Shown: positions 1 to 9,448, counted from the stretch's first letter. The stretch: 26,875 nucleotides of DNA from a virus (IMGVR_UViG_3300025410_000080:1-26875), one strand, 5' to 3'. The notes: a model not told the origin generated them from the sequence alone. Program-made: numbers and translations.

Positions 1-1
1 A

Positions 2-193
2 AATAAAGTCATTACTGAAAACCGTATTACCGAAATGTTTAAGTTAATCGTGCCAGAAGATAAATCTTTTGATATGAATACTATTACATACGATATGGTT
101 GAGGAATTATTCCCATTCTCTATTCAATTAGAGGTTGTGGACAACATCACTAAAACAATTAGCCCAAGTTACGAATCCGCAAAGGGAAAGTAA
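2..193 (+). CDS. Tail assembly chaperone, lambda gpG-like (3' part)
   Basis: C-terminal 63 residues of a gene that begins before the window. The reading frame is open from base 2 to the TAA at 191-193. The protein shows no catalytic motif. Identity rests on context: it lies directly upstream of the tape measure gene, and its last codons form a lambda-type slippery heptamer leading into a second open frame, the classic G/GT arrangement of siphophage tail chaperones, which keep the tape measure soluble during tail assembly. The short form ends at 193; the long form continues by frameshift to 540. The gene call is by synteny plus the frameshift signal, not by sequence similarity I can demonstrate. 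Confidence 0.75.
   Translation, partial: NKVITENRITEMFKLIVPEDKSFDMNTITYDMVEELFPFSIQLEVVDNITKTISPSYESAKGK
181..193 (+). promoter_or_regulatory. Programmed -1 ribosomal frameshift site (AAAGGGAAAG-TAA)
   Basis: In the zero frame the codons are AAG GGA AAG TAA. Two overlapping in-phase -1 heptamers are present: A AAG GGA (181-187) and G GGA AAG (184-190). The second is identical to the slippery heptamer known for the lambda G/T frameshift. The zero-frame stop follows at once. A -1 slip enters the frame that starts with GTA at 190 and stays open to 540. Confidence 0.85.
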
Positions 194-540
194 CTGGGTC
201 GATCCGTAGGCAAACAAAGGCTTATATCCTTGCACACGGGTCTGACCCGAACCAAATAGACGAAGAAACATTTACCGACATTTGCATAATGTATGCAGAT
301 GGGCTAATTGGCAATCGTGGAATACTGGAAGTATTAGGCACATTGACGGCTGGTCAATTTAATTCAATGTTGCCAAAAGGTAAGCCAAGCTATAAATTAC
401 AAGATATAATACCTAGAGTGTATGGGTATATTTACCCGCCATTAACAGAACAGGATAAGAAGGCGCAAGTTAATGAGCAATTATTAACATTTATGTTAAT
501 GAATCCAAAAGCACCAAAAAGTCTGTTCAAAGGAAAATAA
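190..540 (+). CDS. T-like extension of the tail assembly chaperone (frameshift product)
   Basis: This frame is open from the slippery site to TAA at 538-540, adding 116 residues to the upstream chaperone. The first ATG inside it (289) has no Shine-Dalgarno sequence (preceding bases are gacatttgcata), while the frame upstream of that ATG is open and protein-like, so translation by -1 frameshift is favoured over independent initiation. In lambda the T domain of gpGT binds the tape measure protein; the same role fits here because the tape measure gene begins at the next base, 541. An independent 83-aa product from 289 is the alternative but weaker reading. Confidence 0.8.
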   Translation, partial: VTGSIRRQTKAYILAHGSDPNQIDEETFTDICIMYADGLIGNRGILEVLGTLTAGQFNSMLPKGKPSYKLQDIIPRVYGYIYPPLTEQDKKAQVNEQLLTFMLMNPKAPKSLFKGK

Positions 541-2442
541 ATGGCAAATATCGCAAGTCTTGGGGTTAAGTTAGGCATAGATACAGCCGACTTTACACAA
601 GGCATCGAAAAAGCCAAAGAAGCCTTACAGAATTTCAAAGAACGGGCTGGCGAATTACTGTCCGTTGCCGCATTTGCTGAAATGACAAATAAGGCGATGG
701 AATATGCAGATTCCGTTGTTAAAACAGCAAAAGCCAATGATGTAGCGGTTGCATCCGTTTTAAACCTATCATCTGCGTTGATGAAGAATGGCGGGGATGC
801 CGAAGAAACCAGCCGTATTTATTCTGGATTTACTCAAAAAATTGAATCTGCCGCATTAGGTAGTGGCAAGGTTCAAGAAGCATTTGCCAGGTTGGGCGTT
901 TCCCTAAAAGACCTTAAAACGCTATCTGAAGAAGATTTATTTAATAAAACCGTGCAAGGCCTTGCAAAAATGCAAGATTCTGCGGAACGAAACGGTTTGG
1001 CGTTTCAAGTTCTTGGTCGTGGTATCAGGGGCGTTGATATTAAAGGATTGGCGGCAGACCTTGTTGAAGGCAAGGGCGAGATGGACAAATATGCCCAAGC
1101 CGTTACCCAAGCACACGAATTAAGCATTAAATTAAAAGAAGCATCACATCAGCTTACATTGGAATTTACTAATGCAGTATTTCCATCGTTATTACAGCTT
1201 TATGATGCGTTGCATAAAGATGCTACTGCTATACAGTTTTTTGGCGAAGTATTGCAAACAACGGCTGAAACCGTTGCCGTAGTCTTTAAATATACTGCTA
1301 CAGTTATTGTTGGTTTCTTTACAGAAATACAAGGCGTTATTGCGGCCACCACCGATGCTATTCACGGTGACTTTTCTAAAGCATTGCAAGACCTAAAAGA
1401 CTATGACGATAAAGTCAAAAAGATGGCCGAATCCGATGAGGAATTTGCCCAGAAGATTTTAAATCGTTCAAAAGAAACACCAAAGCAAGAGCCACAACAA
1501 GATGTAAACAGACCAGTTACATTTGCTGGCGAAAAACAATTATTGCAAGCCCAAGATTTATCAAAAGAGTATGCAAGGCAAGCGGCCATTCAGTTTCAAA
1601 TGTTATCCGCTAAAGAAGCTGAAACACATCTTACTAAGAATCAAAAAGATTATGTTTCTGAAATTACCAAAGTGCTTACAGAAATGCAAAAGGCTTTGGA
1701 CAATGTTGATAAAAAGATTGCTACAACCGATCCATCAACTGCCGCTGGTCAAGCTGTAATTAAAGCCCTTAAAGAGCAAAAACAACAAATTATTGATACT
1801 GCACAAGTCTATGTTGAAAAGACTGAACAAGAAGTATTAGCAACTCAGGCTTTCCAACAATCATTTAGTTATGGTTGGCAAAAAGCATATGAGCAATATG
1901 TAGAAAATGCAAACAATGCGGCAATGCAAGCGCAAGAAATGTTTGCCGATATTACCAACTCAATGACTAATGCGTTGGAAAAATTTGTAGAAACTGGCAA
2001 ATTAAACTTTGGCGATTTAGCAAAAAGCATTTTGGCAGATATGTTAAAGATTGAATTGCGGGCGCAAGAAATGAAGTTATTTCAAGCAATGGGCGGTTTA
2101 GGTGGATTATTTGGAATTGGTGGTGGCGAAGCAACTCAATATTCTGCCGAATTTATGGCGGCCGCTGGTGGCGGCAATATTCCAGCTAATATGCCTACTA
2201 TAGTAGGTGAGAATGGCCCAGAATTAATTATTCCGCAAACTGGTGGTACAGTTGTGCCAAATAACAAATTGGCTGATGTTATGGGCGGTTCAAATCAACC
2301 ATCTGTAATGTATAACGGCCCTTATATTGCCAATATGTCTGCCATTGATACTCAGTCGGCTACACAATTTTTGGCTAGAAATCAAACCGCAGTATGGGCG
2401 GCCAATCAATCTGCCCAACGATCATTACCGCAAAGTAGATAA
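541..2442 (+). CDS. Tail tape measure protein
   Basis: A 633-aa protein starting right after the stop of the chaperone; AAAGGA about six bases before ATG serves as ribosome-binding site. The N-terminus (VKLGIDTADFTQGIEKAK) matches the usual opening of siphophage tape measure proteins. The middle is long, helical and Gln/Ala/Lys-rich, with one hydrophobic segment at about residues 243-268 that could insert in the host membrane during DNA ejection. The C-terminal part is Gly-rich and carries the frequent tape-measure motif VGENGPELIIP near residue 555. It sets tail length and is threaded in the tail lumen; at roughly 0.15 nm per residue (general rule) it would correspond to a fairly short tail of about 95 nm. 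Confidence 0.92.
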   Translation: MANIASLGVKLGIDTADFTQGIEKAKEALQNFKERAGELLSVAAFAEMTNKAMEYADSVVKTAKANDVAVASVLNLSSALMKNGGDAEETSRIYSGFTQKIESAALGSGKVQEAFARLGVSLKDLKTLSEEDLFNKTVQGLAKMQDSAERNGLAFQVLGRGIRGVDIKGLAADLVEGKGEMDKYAQAVTQAHELSIKLKEASHQLTLEFTNAVFPSLLQLYDALHKDATAIQFFGEVLQTTAETVAVVFKYTATVIVGFFTEIQGVIAATTDAIHGDFSKALQDLKDYDDKVKKMAESDEEFAQKILNRSKETPKQEPQQDVNRPVTFAGEKQLLQAQDLSKEYARQAAIQFQMLSAKEAETHLTKNQKDYVSEITKVLTEMQKALDNVDKKIATTDPSTAAGQAVIKALKEQKQQIIDTAQVYVEKTEQEVLATQAFQQSFSYGWQKAYEQYVENANNAAMQAQEMFADITNSMTNALEKFVETGKLNFGDLAKSILADMLKIELRAQEMKLFQAMGGLGGLFGIGGGEATQYSAEFMAAAGGGNIPANMPTIVGENGPELIIPQTGGTVVPNNKLADVMGGSNQPSVMYNGPYIANMSAIDTQSATQFLARNQTAVWAANQSAQRSLPQSR

Positions 2443-2444
2443 AT

Positions 2445-3128
2445 ATGGCAGATATAAGCACCATTCTGGCAATGTCAGAGCAAGTAAATATTATGGATCA
2501 ACGATTGGTTGGGCAAGCCATTAGCCGTAATCAGCGTATTTCTACATCCGAAATTGTTACTGTTATTCCATTCCAATTTACTTTTAAGCCAAACTCATAT
2601 CAGCTTTACAGTCAGAATCGTAATCTATTGGCTAATTTGCGTTACTACGATAAGTCGTTAGAGCAATATCTTAATTTTGGTTCTACTGGCTGGGTCAACT
2701 ATATTGCTTATCAAGGCAATATGACCCCAACACAGATTTCAGCTTGCCAATGGGAAACAGCATCTGCTGGCAAGAATTTAGTATTAGGCAATCTGCCATC
2801 CATATCTTCAACATCTTATATCGTAAAGGCTGGCGATTTCTGCCAGGTTGATCGTTATGCTTATATTGCTACCGCTGATGTTATGCGTGGTTCTGGGACT
2901 ACCGTTACTATTCCTGTTCACCGCACCTTATTGACAACCTTAGTATCACCAGAAAATGCAGTTATTGGGCAATATGGCACAACCGTTGCATTAGGCGGCA
3001 ATACTTATACTGGATGTACCTTTCCAATCATTTTGCAACAATATCCAACTTATAATTTAATCCCAATGACTAATGACAGCTTTATCCAATGGTCAGGGCC
3101 ATTTAAAGCATTTGAATCGGTATTATGA
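2445..3128 (+). CDS. Minor tail / tail-tip protein of unknown family
   Basis: A 227-aa protein beginning two bases after the tape measure stop and ending in a four-base ATGA overlap with the next gene, so it is translated in the same operon. It looks like a globular beta-rich structural protein (many Tyr, Asn, Thr and Ser residues, no signal peptide or membrane segment). I do not recognise a catalytic motif. Its slot after the tape measure is where distal tail or tail-tip subunits lie in lambda-like tails, so a role in closing the tail tube tip is inferred from position only. Confidence 0.7.
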   Translation: MADISTILAMSEQVNIMDQRLVGQAISRNQRISTSEIVTVIPFQFTFKPNSYQLYSQNRNLLANLRYYDKSLEQYLNFGSTGWVNYIAYQGNMTPTQISACQWETASAGKNLVLGNLPSISSTSYIVKAGDFCQVDRYAYIATADVMRGSGTTVTIPVHRTLLTTLVSPENAVIGQYGTTVALGGNTYTGCTFPIILQQYPTYNLIPMTNDSFIQWSGPFKAFESVL

Positions 3129-3718
3129 GCCAAGTAATAGCACCAATACAAAATACTAACAATATTCGATATGCGGATTTTGTGCGTATTGTTACGCCAT
3201 CTACAGAATATCGGTTTTCTACTGCGCCAACGGCTATTACCGTGTCAGCGGTGGATTCACAACCTTTTGATGGATTAGGTCAATTAATTGGTATTGGCAA
3301 GGTACAGCGGGATATTAAATCTACCGCTAATCAAACCACAATTACTTTAATTGGTATTGATACAGCCCTTTTGGGCGTGGTGTTAAATGGTAATTTAAAA
3401 GGCGCACAAATTACCATGTGGAAAGGTTTTTTCAATACTGATGGCAGTTTAATAACATCTGGTGGTGCTGGCGGTCTTTATCAGTATTTCTATGGATTTA
3501 TCAATACTTTCAACATTGGTGAACAATGGATGGAAGAAGTGCGTATGTATGTAGGTACAGTAACAGTTAGTGCCGCAAACATTCAAATGATTTTACAAAA
3601 CAGAACGGTTGGTCGATTTACTAATGATTCAAGCTGGGAATATTTCACCCCTGGCGATACATCAATGAATCGAGTGGCCACTATATCGACAATATATTAT
3701 GCTTTTGGAAAGCAATGA
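3125..3718 (+). CDS. Minor tail / tail-tip protein (hub-like)
   Basis: A 197-aa protein, overlapping both neighbours by four bases (ATGA at each end). The C-terminal stretch NRTVGRFTNDSSWEYFTPGD, a few residues before the end, resembles the 'N-R-T-x-G-R ... F-x-P-x-D' segment found at the end of many small tail-tip/hub proteins placed between the tape measure and the J-like protein. No cysteines, so it is not a lambda gpL-type Fe-S protein. Likely part of the tip that connects tube and central fibre; exact family not settled. Confidence 0.65.
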   Translation: MSQVIAPIQNTNNIRYADFVRIVTPSTEYRFSTAPTAITVSAVDSQPFDGLGQLIGIGKVQRDIKSTANQTTITLIGIDTALLGVVLNGNLKGAQITMWKGFFNTDGSLITSGGAGGLYQYFYGFINTFNIGEQWMEEVRMYVGTVTVSAANIQMILQNRTVGRFTNDSSWEYFTPGDTSMNRVATISTIYYAFGKQ

Positions 3719-4137
3719 TACGGTACGCAAATAAATTTGATTTTGATGCAATTTACAAGATATTAGAACACTTTTGCCAAACACATCGATTTGAAATATT
3801 AAAAGATGAAGCAAAGTGGTCAAGGGATTATGTAGGTAAGCAATTAAGTATGATTCTGGCTGGTGCTGGATTTATATTAATTGCAGAAGATTTAAGTGGT
3901 GTTTTAGTCGCAATGAAAGCCCCGTGTTTTTTTATTGAAGGGGAATATTCGCTACATGAGATTATGTGGCATAGCACAAACGACAAAACATCATTAAAGC
4001 TGTTTAAGAAGTTTATTGAAATTGGTACAGAAATGAAGAAAACTGGCGAAATAAAAGAAGCGCATTTTTCCTGTTTTACTGATTCTGATTTCAGTAGATA
4101 TGGTGCAACTAAGTTACAGAACACTTGGAAGATATAG
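3715..4137 (+). CDS. GNAT-like acetyltransferase encoded in the tail module
   Basis: A 140-aa protein whose size and pattern (MIRYANKFDFDAIYKIL at the start, a beta-strand pair FILIAEDLSGVLVAMKA near residues 53-69, then LHEIMWHS) fit the compact GNAT fold common in environmental phages at this location. The canonical acetyl-CoA loop Q/R-x-x-G-x-G/A is not obvious, so the enzymatic call is moderate. It sits between a tail-tip gene and the J-like gene, where lambda has the NlpC/P60-type gpK; no NlpC/P60 domain is visible in this window. The start overlaps the previous gene by four bases. Possible roles are modifying a tail protein or a host protein; the substrate is unknown. Confidence 0.6.
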   Translation: MIRYANKFDFDAIYKILEHFCQTHRFEILKDEAKWSRDYVGKQLSMILAGAGFILIAEDLSGVLVAMKAPCFFIEGEYSLHEIMWHSTNDKTSLKLFKKFIEIGTEMKKTGEIKEAHFSCFTDSDFSRYGATKLQNTWKI

Positions 4138-4138
4138 C

Positions 4139-7100
4139 ATGGGTGGCGGTGGTGGCGTTTTAGGTGCGATTGTTGGTACTGTTATTGCCATTGTTGGCGT
4201 AGTTACAGGACAACCAGAATTAGTAATGATGGGCATGACTATGGCCGCATCATCTATTGTGTCGGCCTTAACCGCACCAAAAGCCCCAACTAGCAACGGT
4301 CAACAATTAACAACGGGTACTAATTTACAGATTCAACCAGCAACTAACAACAAATTGCCAATCGTTTATGGTAATTGCTATATTGGCGGGACAATTACTG
4401 ATCTTTCAATTACTTCTGACAATCAAAATTTATATTATGTTCTTTCACTCTGCGAAGTTACAGGCAATGGTTCGGATTCCATTGCTTATGGCAATATCTA
4501 TTATGGTGGTAAGTTGTGCTTGTTTAGCGGCCTTACTTATACTGATTCGAGTGTTAGCGTTGCCACTATTTCTGGCAATACTATTACTTACTCTGGCACA
4601 TTATCTATACCCGTCACTTCTGGTTTATTGGTTTCATTTGCTAACTCTGGCACACCAATTTATTACACCGTAAGCGGCATTAATACTGTTACCAAAACAA
4701 TCGTATTAAACAAATCTATTGACCCATCAGTAACCGTTGGCAACACAATGTATGCGGTTAATCCTGGTCAAAACTCTAGTACGGCAGTTACAGGGTTGGT
4801 TGATCCAGCCACAGGATTAGTTGATACCAAAGTAAATGGGTATTTAAATATATATTTGTATAGCAACGGATCAAATAATCCCGTAAATAGCAGTCAATCT
4901 GCCATTACGGTAATGCAATCATCTGGACTTACTTATACATGGGATAGTAGTAAATTAATGACCAACTGCGCTTTTGCTATTGTGCATTTAACTTATAACG
5001 CCAATGCTGGTGTTACATCGATTGCTCAAACACAGTTTGAAATCATTAATTCGCGAATAGCACCAGGCGATGTTATTTATGATTATTTGACTAGCACCGT
5101 ATATGGCGGGGCAATTCCAGCATCACAAATTGATACCGCTAGTTTGACTGCCCTAAATGCTTATTGCGCCCAGACTATTACATTTAATAACTATCTTGGC
5201 GTACCAGAAACACAGCCCAGATTTACATTTAATGGCGCAATCGACACCACTAAAAACATATTAGACAATGTGCAAAGCATTGTGAATTGTTGCGATTGTT
5301 TGCTTAAATACAATGAAATTTACGGAGTTTGGTCAGTTATTGTTAATCAGCCAACTTACAGCGTGGCTATGGATATTAACGATAGCAATATGGTTTCTGC
5401 TATTCAAGTGGTGTCTTTAGATATTTCAAATACCTATAACATTGCACAATGCCAATTCCCAGACATTAGCCTAAATAGTTCATTTAACACTAGCACGGTT
5501 AATTTGGCTTTAGTTGCGCCATCATTGTTATACCCTAATGAGCCACAAAACGCCCAGACTATTCAACTGCCATTAGTCAATAATGATGTGCAAGCCCAGC
5601 TTTTAGCCACACGGTTCTTAAAAGCGGCACGGATGGATTTGCAAATAGCGTGTACCGTAAACTATATTGGCTTAGAGTTGGAAGCGGGTGATATTGTTAC
5701 CGTAACCAATGCCAACTATGGATGGGTTGCAAAACTATTTAGAGTAATTAAAGTAGAACAAAACTTTGCGCCAGACGGCACAATTTCTGTGGCATTGACT
5801 TTATTGGTTTATGACCCATCGGTTTATAACGATGCCAGCGTTACGCAATATAAACCACAACCAAATAGCGGATTGCCAGCACCTAACAGTTTTGGCACTA
5901 TACCAGCCCCAGTTATTGCTAATTCATTACCAAATGCGGCAAATCCATCATTCCAAGTAGACATAACAAGTTCTACAAATGGCATTGTGCAATATGCAGA
6001 AATTTGGTATTCGGCTTATTCCAATCCATCTCCATCACAGCTTATATTTGCTGGCACAACTGCCGTGCAACCTAATGGTATACCCTATGGTAATTCAGTT
6101 GCATTGCCACCAGTAACGCTATCAACAATTTCTGCTGGTAATTGGTATTTCTTTACCAGAATGGTAAATTCTTTAGAAACATCGTTATATAGCCCGCCAA
6201 GCAGTTTATTTACATGGCGGCCAACAACATTCCAACAATATGCAGAACGCTATTTAAGTATTGCTTATGCTACAAGTCAAACTGGTACAGGATTTACTTC
6301 AAATCCTAGAGGGGCAACTTATTATGGTATTGCAAATACTAATATTCCATCATTTGATTTAACGCCAACAGATTACATCTGGTATCCAGCAAATCCTGTA
6401 TTTGGTAGCTCTGGCACATTAAATTATTTGTTATTTTGCAATCGTGGCAATAACTTTATTAGTTTTGCTACTGGTAATGCCGCACCATCAGCGGGTTCTG
6501 CATTGTTTGTACCAACTGACCCTAACTATGACCCTACTATTTGGCAAGGGTTGGAAGATGGTTACAACATTATTGATCTTAATGCCCGTACTGGTCAGCT
6601 TATTCAAACTGGTACTACTACGGTAGGTACTGGAGAAATTGCGGTAAACAACAACCCACAAGGTCAAGTAGTTGCATCATTGGCGCAATTATTGACTTTC
6701 CCTGGCGGGGCGCAAACTTATACATCTAGCGTTGCTACATTAACCGTTGATGTATATGGCCGTGTTGTTGGATTTGTACCACCAGATACATTTAATTACA
6801 CTATGACCGCTTTTGATGCTTCCAGCGGTCAAATTGTTTTCCATGTAACACGGGGAACAGAATATTTATCTGGAAATTGTTTAGTATTTCAAAATGGCTT
6901 ATTGCTTGATCCTAGCGAATATACCGATACTGGTGGTTCAACTGGAAATGTCACTTTAGCAACTGGGGCTAATTTAAACGATATTATTACAATCATTTCT
7001 ATGGCTTCTGTGGCCGTGTCAACCAGCACTACCTATAATAGTTTTAGCAGAAATTCAGACACATTAAGTAATACTGGATCATATACTGCATCAGGGTTTA

Positions 7101-7474
7101 CGCTAGTTAGCGGTAACGAATTGTTATTCTTAAACGGTACAGTAATTAATGCTCAAGACTATAATATATCTGGCCAGACTATCAGTTTTGTAAATGCCGT
7201 TTCTGGTGATTTGCAAGTTATTCAATGGACGGACAATAATCAAGGTCAGCCAAATGGCAATCCATCAAATACTGATGTTTATACAATTCCTGGTCAGGCA
7301 ACTTATCCGTTTACTTTCAATCCATTAGCATTTAATCTATATAATAATGGGGTATTATTATTAGAAACTGTGGATTATTCTGTAACAACTGGAAGCTATA
7401 CATTGGCACAAACACCAACAAGCAACCTTAATATCCTAGTAGAGCAATCATTTAATAGAAATGGGGCAGTATGA
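4139..7474 (+). CDS. J-like central tail-tip / host-specificity protein
   Basis: About 1111 residues. I place the start at ATG 4139 rather than the upstream in-frame ATG at 4100, because 4139 follows the previous stop by one base, has GGAAG at a good distance and gives a Gly-rich N-terminus. The first 45 residues form two hydrophobic stretches (AIVGTVIAIVGVV and MMGMTMAASSIVSAL), then LPIVYGNCYIGG typical of J-type tail proteins. The middle is a large beta-rich body; the C-terminus contains three related beta-sandwich modules, each with an 'x-N-G' turn (N919-G920, N999-G1000, N1070-G1071). It probably forms the central tip that contacts the host and carries the fibres. It ends in an ATGA overlap with the S74 fibre gene. 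Confidence 0.82.
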   Translation: MGGGGGVLGAIVGTVIAIVGVVTGQPELVMMGMTMAASSIVSALTAPKAPTSNGQQLTTGTNLQIQPATNNKLPIVYGNCYIGGTITDLSITSDNQNLYYVLSLCEVTGNGSDSIAYGNIYYGGKLCLFSGLTYTDSSVSVATISGNTITYSGTLSIPVTSGLLVSFANSGTPIYYTVSGINTVTKTIVLNKSIDPSVTVGNTMYAVNPGQNSSTAVTGLVDPATGLVDTKVNGYLNIYLYSNGSNNPVNSSQSAITVMQSSGLTYTWDSSKLMTNCAFAIVHLTYNANAGVTSIAQTQFEIINSRIAPGDVIYDYLTSTVYGGAIPASQIDTASLTALNAYCAQTITFNNYLGVPETQPRFTFNGAIDTTKNILDNVQSIVNCCDCLLKYNEIYGVWSVIVNQPTYSVAMDINDSNMVSAIQVVSLDISNTYNIAQCQFPDISLNSSFNTSTVNLALVAPSLLYPNEPQNAQTIQLPLVNNDVQAQLLATRFLKAARMDLQIACTVNYIGLELEAGDIVTVTNANYGWVAKLFRVIKVEQNFAPDGTISVALTLLVYDPSVYNDASVTQYKPQPNSGLPAPNSFGTIPAPVIANSLPNAANPSFQVDITSSTNGIVQYAEIWYSAYSNPSPSQLIFAGTTAVQPNGIPYGNSVALPPVTLSTISAGNWYFFTRMVNSLETSLYSPPSSLFTWRPTTFQQYAERYLSIAYATSQTGTGFTSNPRGATYYGIANTNIPSFDLTPTDYIWYPANPVFGSSGTLNYLLFCNRGNNFISFATGNAAPSAGSALFVPTDPNYDPTIWQGLEDGYNIIDLNARTGQLIQTGTTTVGTGEIAVNNNPQGQVVASLAQLLTFPGGAQTYTSSVATLTVDVYGRVVGFVPPDTFNYTMTAFDASSGQIVFHVTRGTEYLSGNCLVFQNGLLLDPSEYTDTGGSTGNVTLATGANLNDIITIISMASVAVSTSTTYNSFSRNSDTLSNTGSYTASGFTLVSGNELLFLNGTVINAQDYNISGQTISFVNAVSGDLQVIQWTDNNQGQPNGNPSNTDVYTIPGQATYPFTFNPLAFNLYNNGVLLLETVDYSVTTGSYTLAQTPTSNLNILVEQSFNRNGAV

Positions 7475-8973
7475 CACAAGCACTTAATTTAGCTAATTTA
7501 GCAAATTACATTAATTCATCTGGTAAGTTAGATGCTTCTCAAGCATTAACTGGTACGGTTACATCAACTGGATTAAATATTTCTAACGATGGTTCTATAT
7601 CAGGTCTTACTGTTGGTAAGGGTGGTGGTGCTGTAAGTGGTAATATTGCGTTAGGTACTAGTGCTTTACAAGCAAATACAAGTGGCACTCCAAATACCGC
7701 ATTAGGTTATCAATCGTTATATAGCAATACAACTGGTGTAGATAATATTGGAGTTGGTTATTACGCATTAAAAACAAATATAACTGGTAATGCCAATATT
7801 GCTGTTGGGGATTATGCACTTCAAGCAAACACAAATAACTATAATATTGCTATTGGTTATCAAGCCGCTTATACAAATACTACTGGTGATTCAGTTGTTG
7901 CTATTGGACAACAAGCCTTGTATAGCAACACAACTGGTACAGGAATAGTAGCTATTGGTCGTAATGCTGTAAGAAATAACACAACTGGTAATGCTAATAT
8001 TGGTATTGGTGGATATGATTCAACAGCCGCTATTGCCGCTGCTTTAGGTCAAAATACAACTGGTGCTTATAATGTGGCAATTGGTACAGGCGCATTAACA
8101 TCTAACACCACCGCATCTAACAACACAGCAGTAGGTTATCAGGCTGGGTATAGTAATACTACGGCAACAAATTGTGTATTTATAGGAAATCAAGCTGGAT
8201 ATTACAGCAATGCTGGTGGAAATACTTTTGTTGGTGATTTGGCTGGTTACAACACAACTTCAGGAAATTACAATACTGCTTTTGGTCGCAGAGCTTTATT
8301 AAACAATACAACAGGTTTATATAATTGTGCTATTGGCGGTCAAGATGATGGCAATATATCAGTTTTATCGGCAGTTACAACAGGCTCTAAAAATACTGGT
8401 GTTGGTAATGGTTCATTGCAAGGGGTAACAACTGGTGACCGAAATGTTGGTTTAGGTTGGCAAACTGGTTCTAATTTAACAACTGGTATTGGCAATATTC
8501 ACATTGGTTATTCAACAACAGCTTCATCTGCTGGAGTAAATTATGAAATAGTTGTTGGAACATCACCAACAGGTAAAGGTGGAAATACAGGATATATTAA
8601 CCCCAATGGTGGCGGTGTTTATCAAGGTAACAACTCAGCATCTTGGTCTACCACTTCTGACCAGCGTTTAAAGAAAAACATTGTAGATAACACAGTAGGG
8701 CTTTCTGCCATTACAGCAATTCAAGTGCGTAATTTTGAATACCGCACAGCTGATGAGGTGACTGAGTTAGAGCCACAAAACGCAATTGACATCAAAGGCG
8801 TTCAGCTTGGTGTGATTGCACAAGAGCTTAAAGCCATATTGCCTGATTGCGTTAAAGAAGAATCCACAGGCGTTATGTCAGTAGATACAACTAATTTAAT
8901 TTGGTATCTTATCAACGCAGTTAAAGAACTCAAAGCAGAAGTAGATTCCCTTAAACAACAATTAGGAAAATAA
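7471..8973 (+). CDS. Tail fibre with YadA-like head repeats and S74 self-cleaving chaperone domain
   Basis: A 500-aa protein. Residues about 60-350 are repeats of roughly 17 residues with the pattern NIAIGxxALxxNTTGxx, the left-handed beta-roll type repeat known from trimeric adhesin heads. The C-terminal part (from about 396) is an intramolecular chaperone of the peptidase S74 type: Ser396-Asp397 in TTSDQRLKKNI is the expected autocleavage point with Lys401/402 close by, followed by VIAQELKAILPDCV and a final coiled coil. In this family the chaperone trimerises the fibre and then cuts itself off, here releasing about 105 residues. Four-base overlap with the J-like gene suggests the fibre attaches to that tip. 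A host-receptor role is inferred. Confidence 0.88.
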   Translation: MTQALNLANLANYINSSGKLDASQALTGTVTSTGLNISNDGSISGLTVGKGGGAVSGNIALGTSALQANTSGTPNTALGYQSLYSNTTGVDNIGVGYYALKTNITGNANIAVGDYALQANTNNYNIAIGYQAAYTNTTGDSVVAIGQQALYSNTTGTGIVAIGRNAVRNNTTGNANIGIGGYDSTAAIAAALGQNTTGAYNVAIGTGALTSNTTASNNTAVGYQAGYSNTTATNCVFIGNQAGYYSNAGGNTFVGDLAGYNTTSGNYNTAFGRRALLNNTTGLYNCAIGGQDDGNISVLSAVTTGSKNTGVGNGSLQGVTTGDRNVGLGWQTGSNLTTGIGNIHIGYSTTASSAGVNYEIVVGTSPTGKGGNTGYINPNGGGVYQGNNSASWSTTSDQRLKKNIVDNTVGLSAITAIQVRNFEYRTADEVTELEPQNAIDIKGVQLGVIAQELKAILPDCVKEESTGVMSVDTTNLIWYLINAVKELKAEVDSLKQQLGK

Positions 8974-8974
8974 A

Positions 8975-9202
8975 ATGATTGAACTTACCCATGAAGAACA
9001 AGTAGCAAAAGACTATTCTGCTGCTATGGATTCTGTAAACCTTATCAATGCTGGCAAACCTAGTGATTGGATTGGAACGGATGAAGAATGGACTGATACT
9101 GTAGCTCGTAACAAAGCTCATCTTGAAATTCAAGTAGCTAAAGGCGCAGAGTATTACGGTTCTAATGATTTAACATCATTTACAGCGGCAATTAACAAAT
9201 AA
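8975..9202 (+). CDS. Small protein following the S74 fibre, unknown function
   Basis: A 75-aa acidic protein beginning two bases after the fibre stop, with AGGAA as ribosome-binding site. No signal peptide, membrane segment or known motif. It is rich in Asp, Glu and Trp (WIGTDEEWTDTV) and predicted mostly helical. Its tight linkage suggests a helper of fibre assembly or attachment, but this is position-based only. Confidence 0.65.
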   Translation: MIELTHEEQVAKDYSAAMDSVNLINAGKPSDWIGTDEEWTDTVARNKAHLEIQVAKGAEYYGSNDLTSFTAAINK

Positions 9203-9227
9203 TTTAACCACAATAGGAATATAAAAA

Positions 9228-9383
9228 ATGAAAGATATTACATTAACACTTACACAAGATGAAGTAACTGGCTTGTTAATGGCTTTAGGCGAGTTTCAAA
9301 TTAAAAGCGGATTAGGGCCTTTGGCTGGTAAAATTAAAGAACAATTAGATGCACAAGCGGAAGTAATACCGCCCAAAGAATAA
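9228..9383 (+). CDS. Small protein of 51 aa, unknown function
   Basis: ATG at 9228, TAA at 9381-9383, preceded by AGGAA at about nine bases. The peptide starts MKDITLTLTQDEVTGLL and reads as an amphipathic strand followed by helices, ending in a Pro-Lys-Glu tail. Regular residue composition and a good ribosome-binding site in a tightly spaced rightward operon support it as real although it is very short. The 'T-x-T-L-T-x-x-E' opening is common in small phage proteins of unknown role. Confidence 0.6.
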   Translation: MKDITLTLTQDEVTGLLMALGEFQIKSGLGPLAGKIKEQLDAQAEVIPPKE

Positions 9384-9448
9384 AATACAAGACATGATTT
9401 AAAGCCGCCTGTGAGGGCATAGGGGCTATATCGAGAATTGGATTAATC

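Noticed and set aside
432-737. Leftward open frame opposite the chaperone and tape measure
   Set aside because: Antisense shadow of two well-supported genes.
3828-4124. Leftward open frame opposite the GNAT-like gene
   Set aside because: Antisense shadow; no ribosome-binding site and the sense gene has coupled overlaps.
4100-4138. Longer start for the J-like protein
   Set aside because: ATG 4139 has a better ribosome-binding site and gives the expected overlap-free start; 4100 lies deep in the previous gene.
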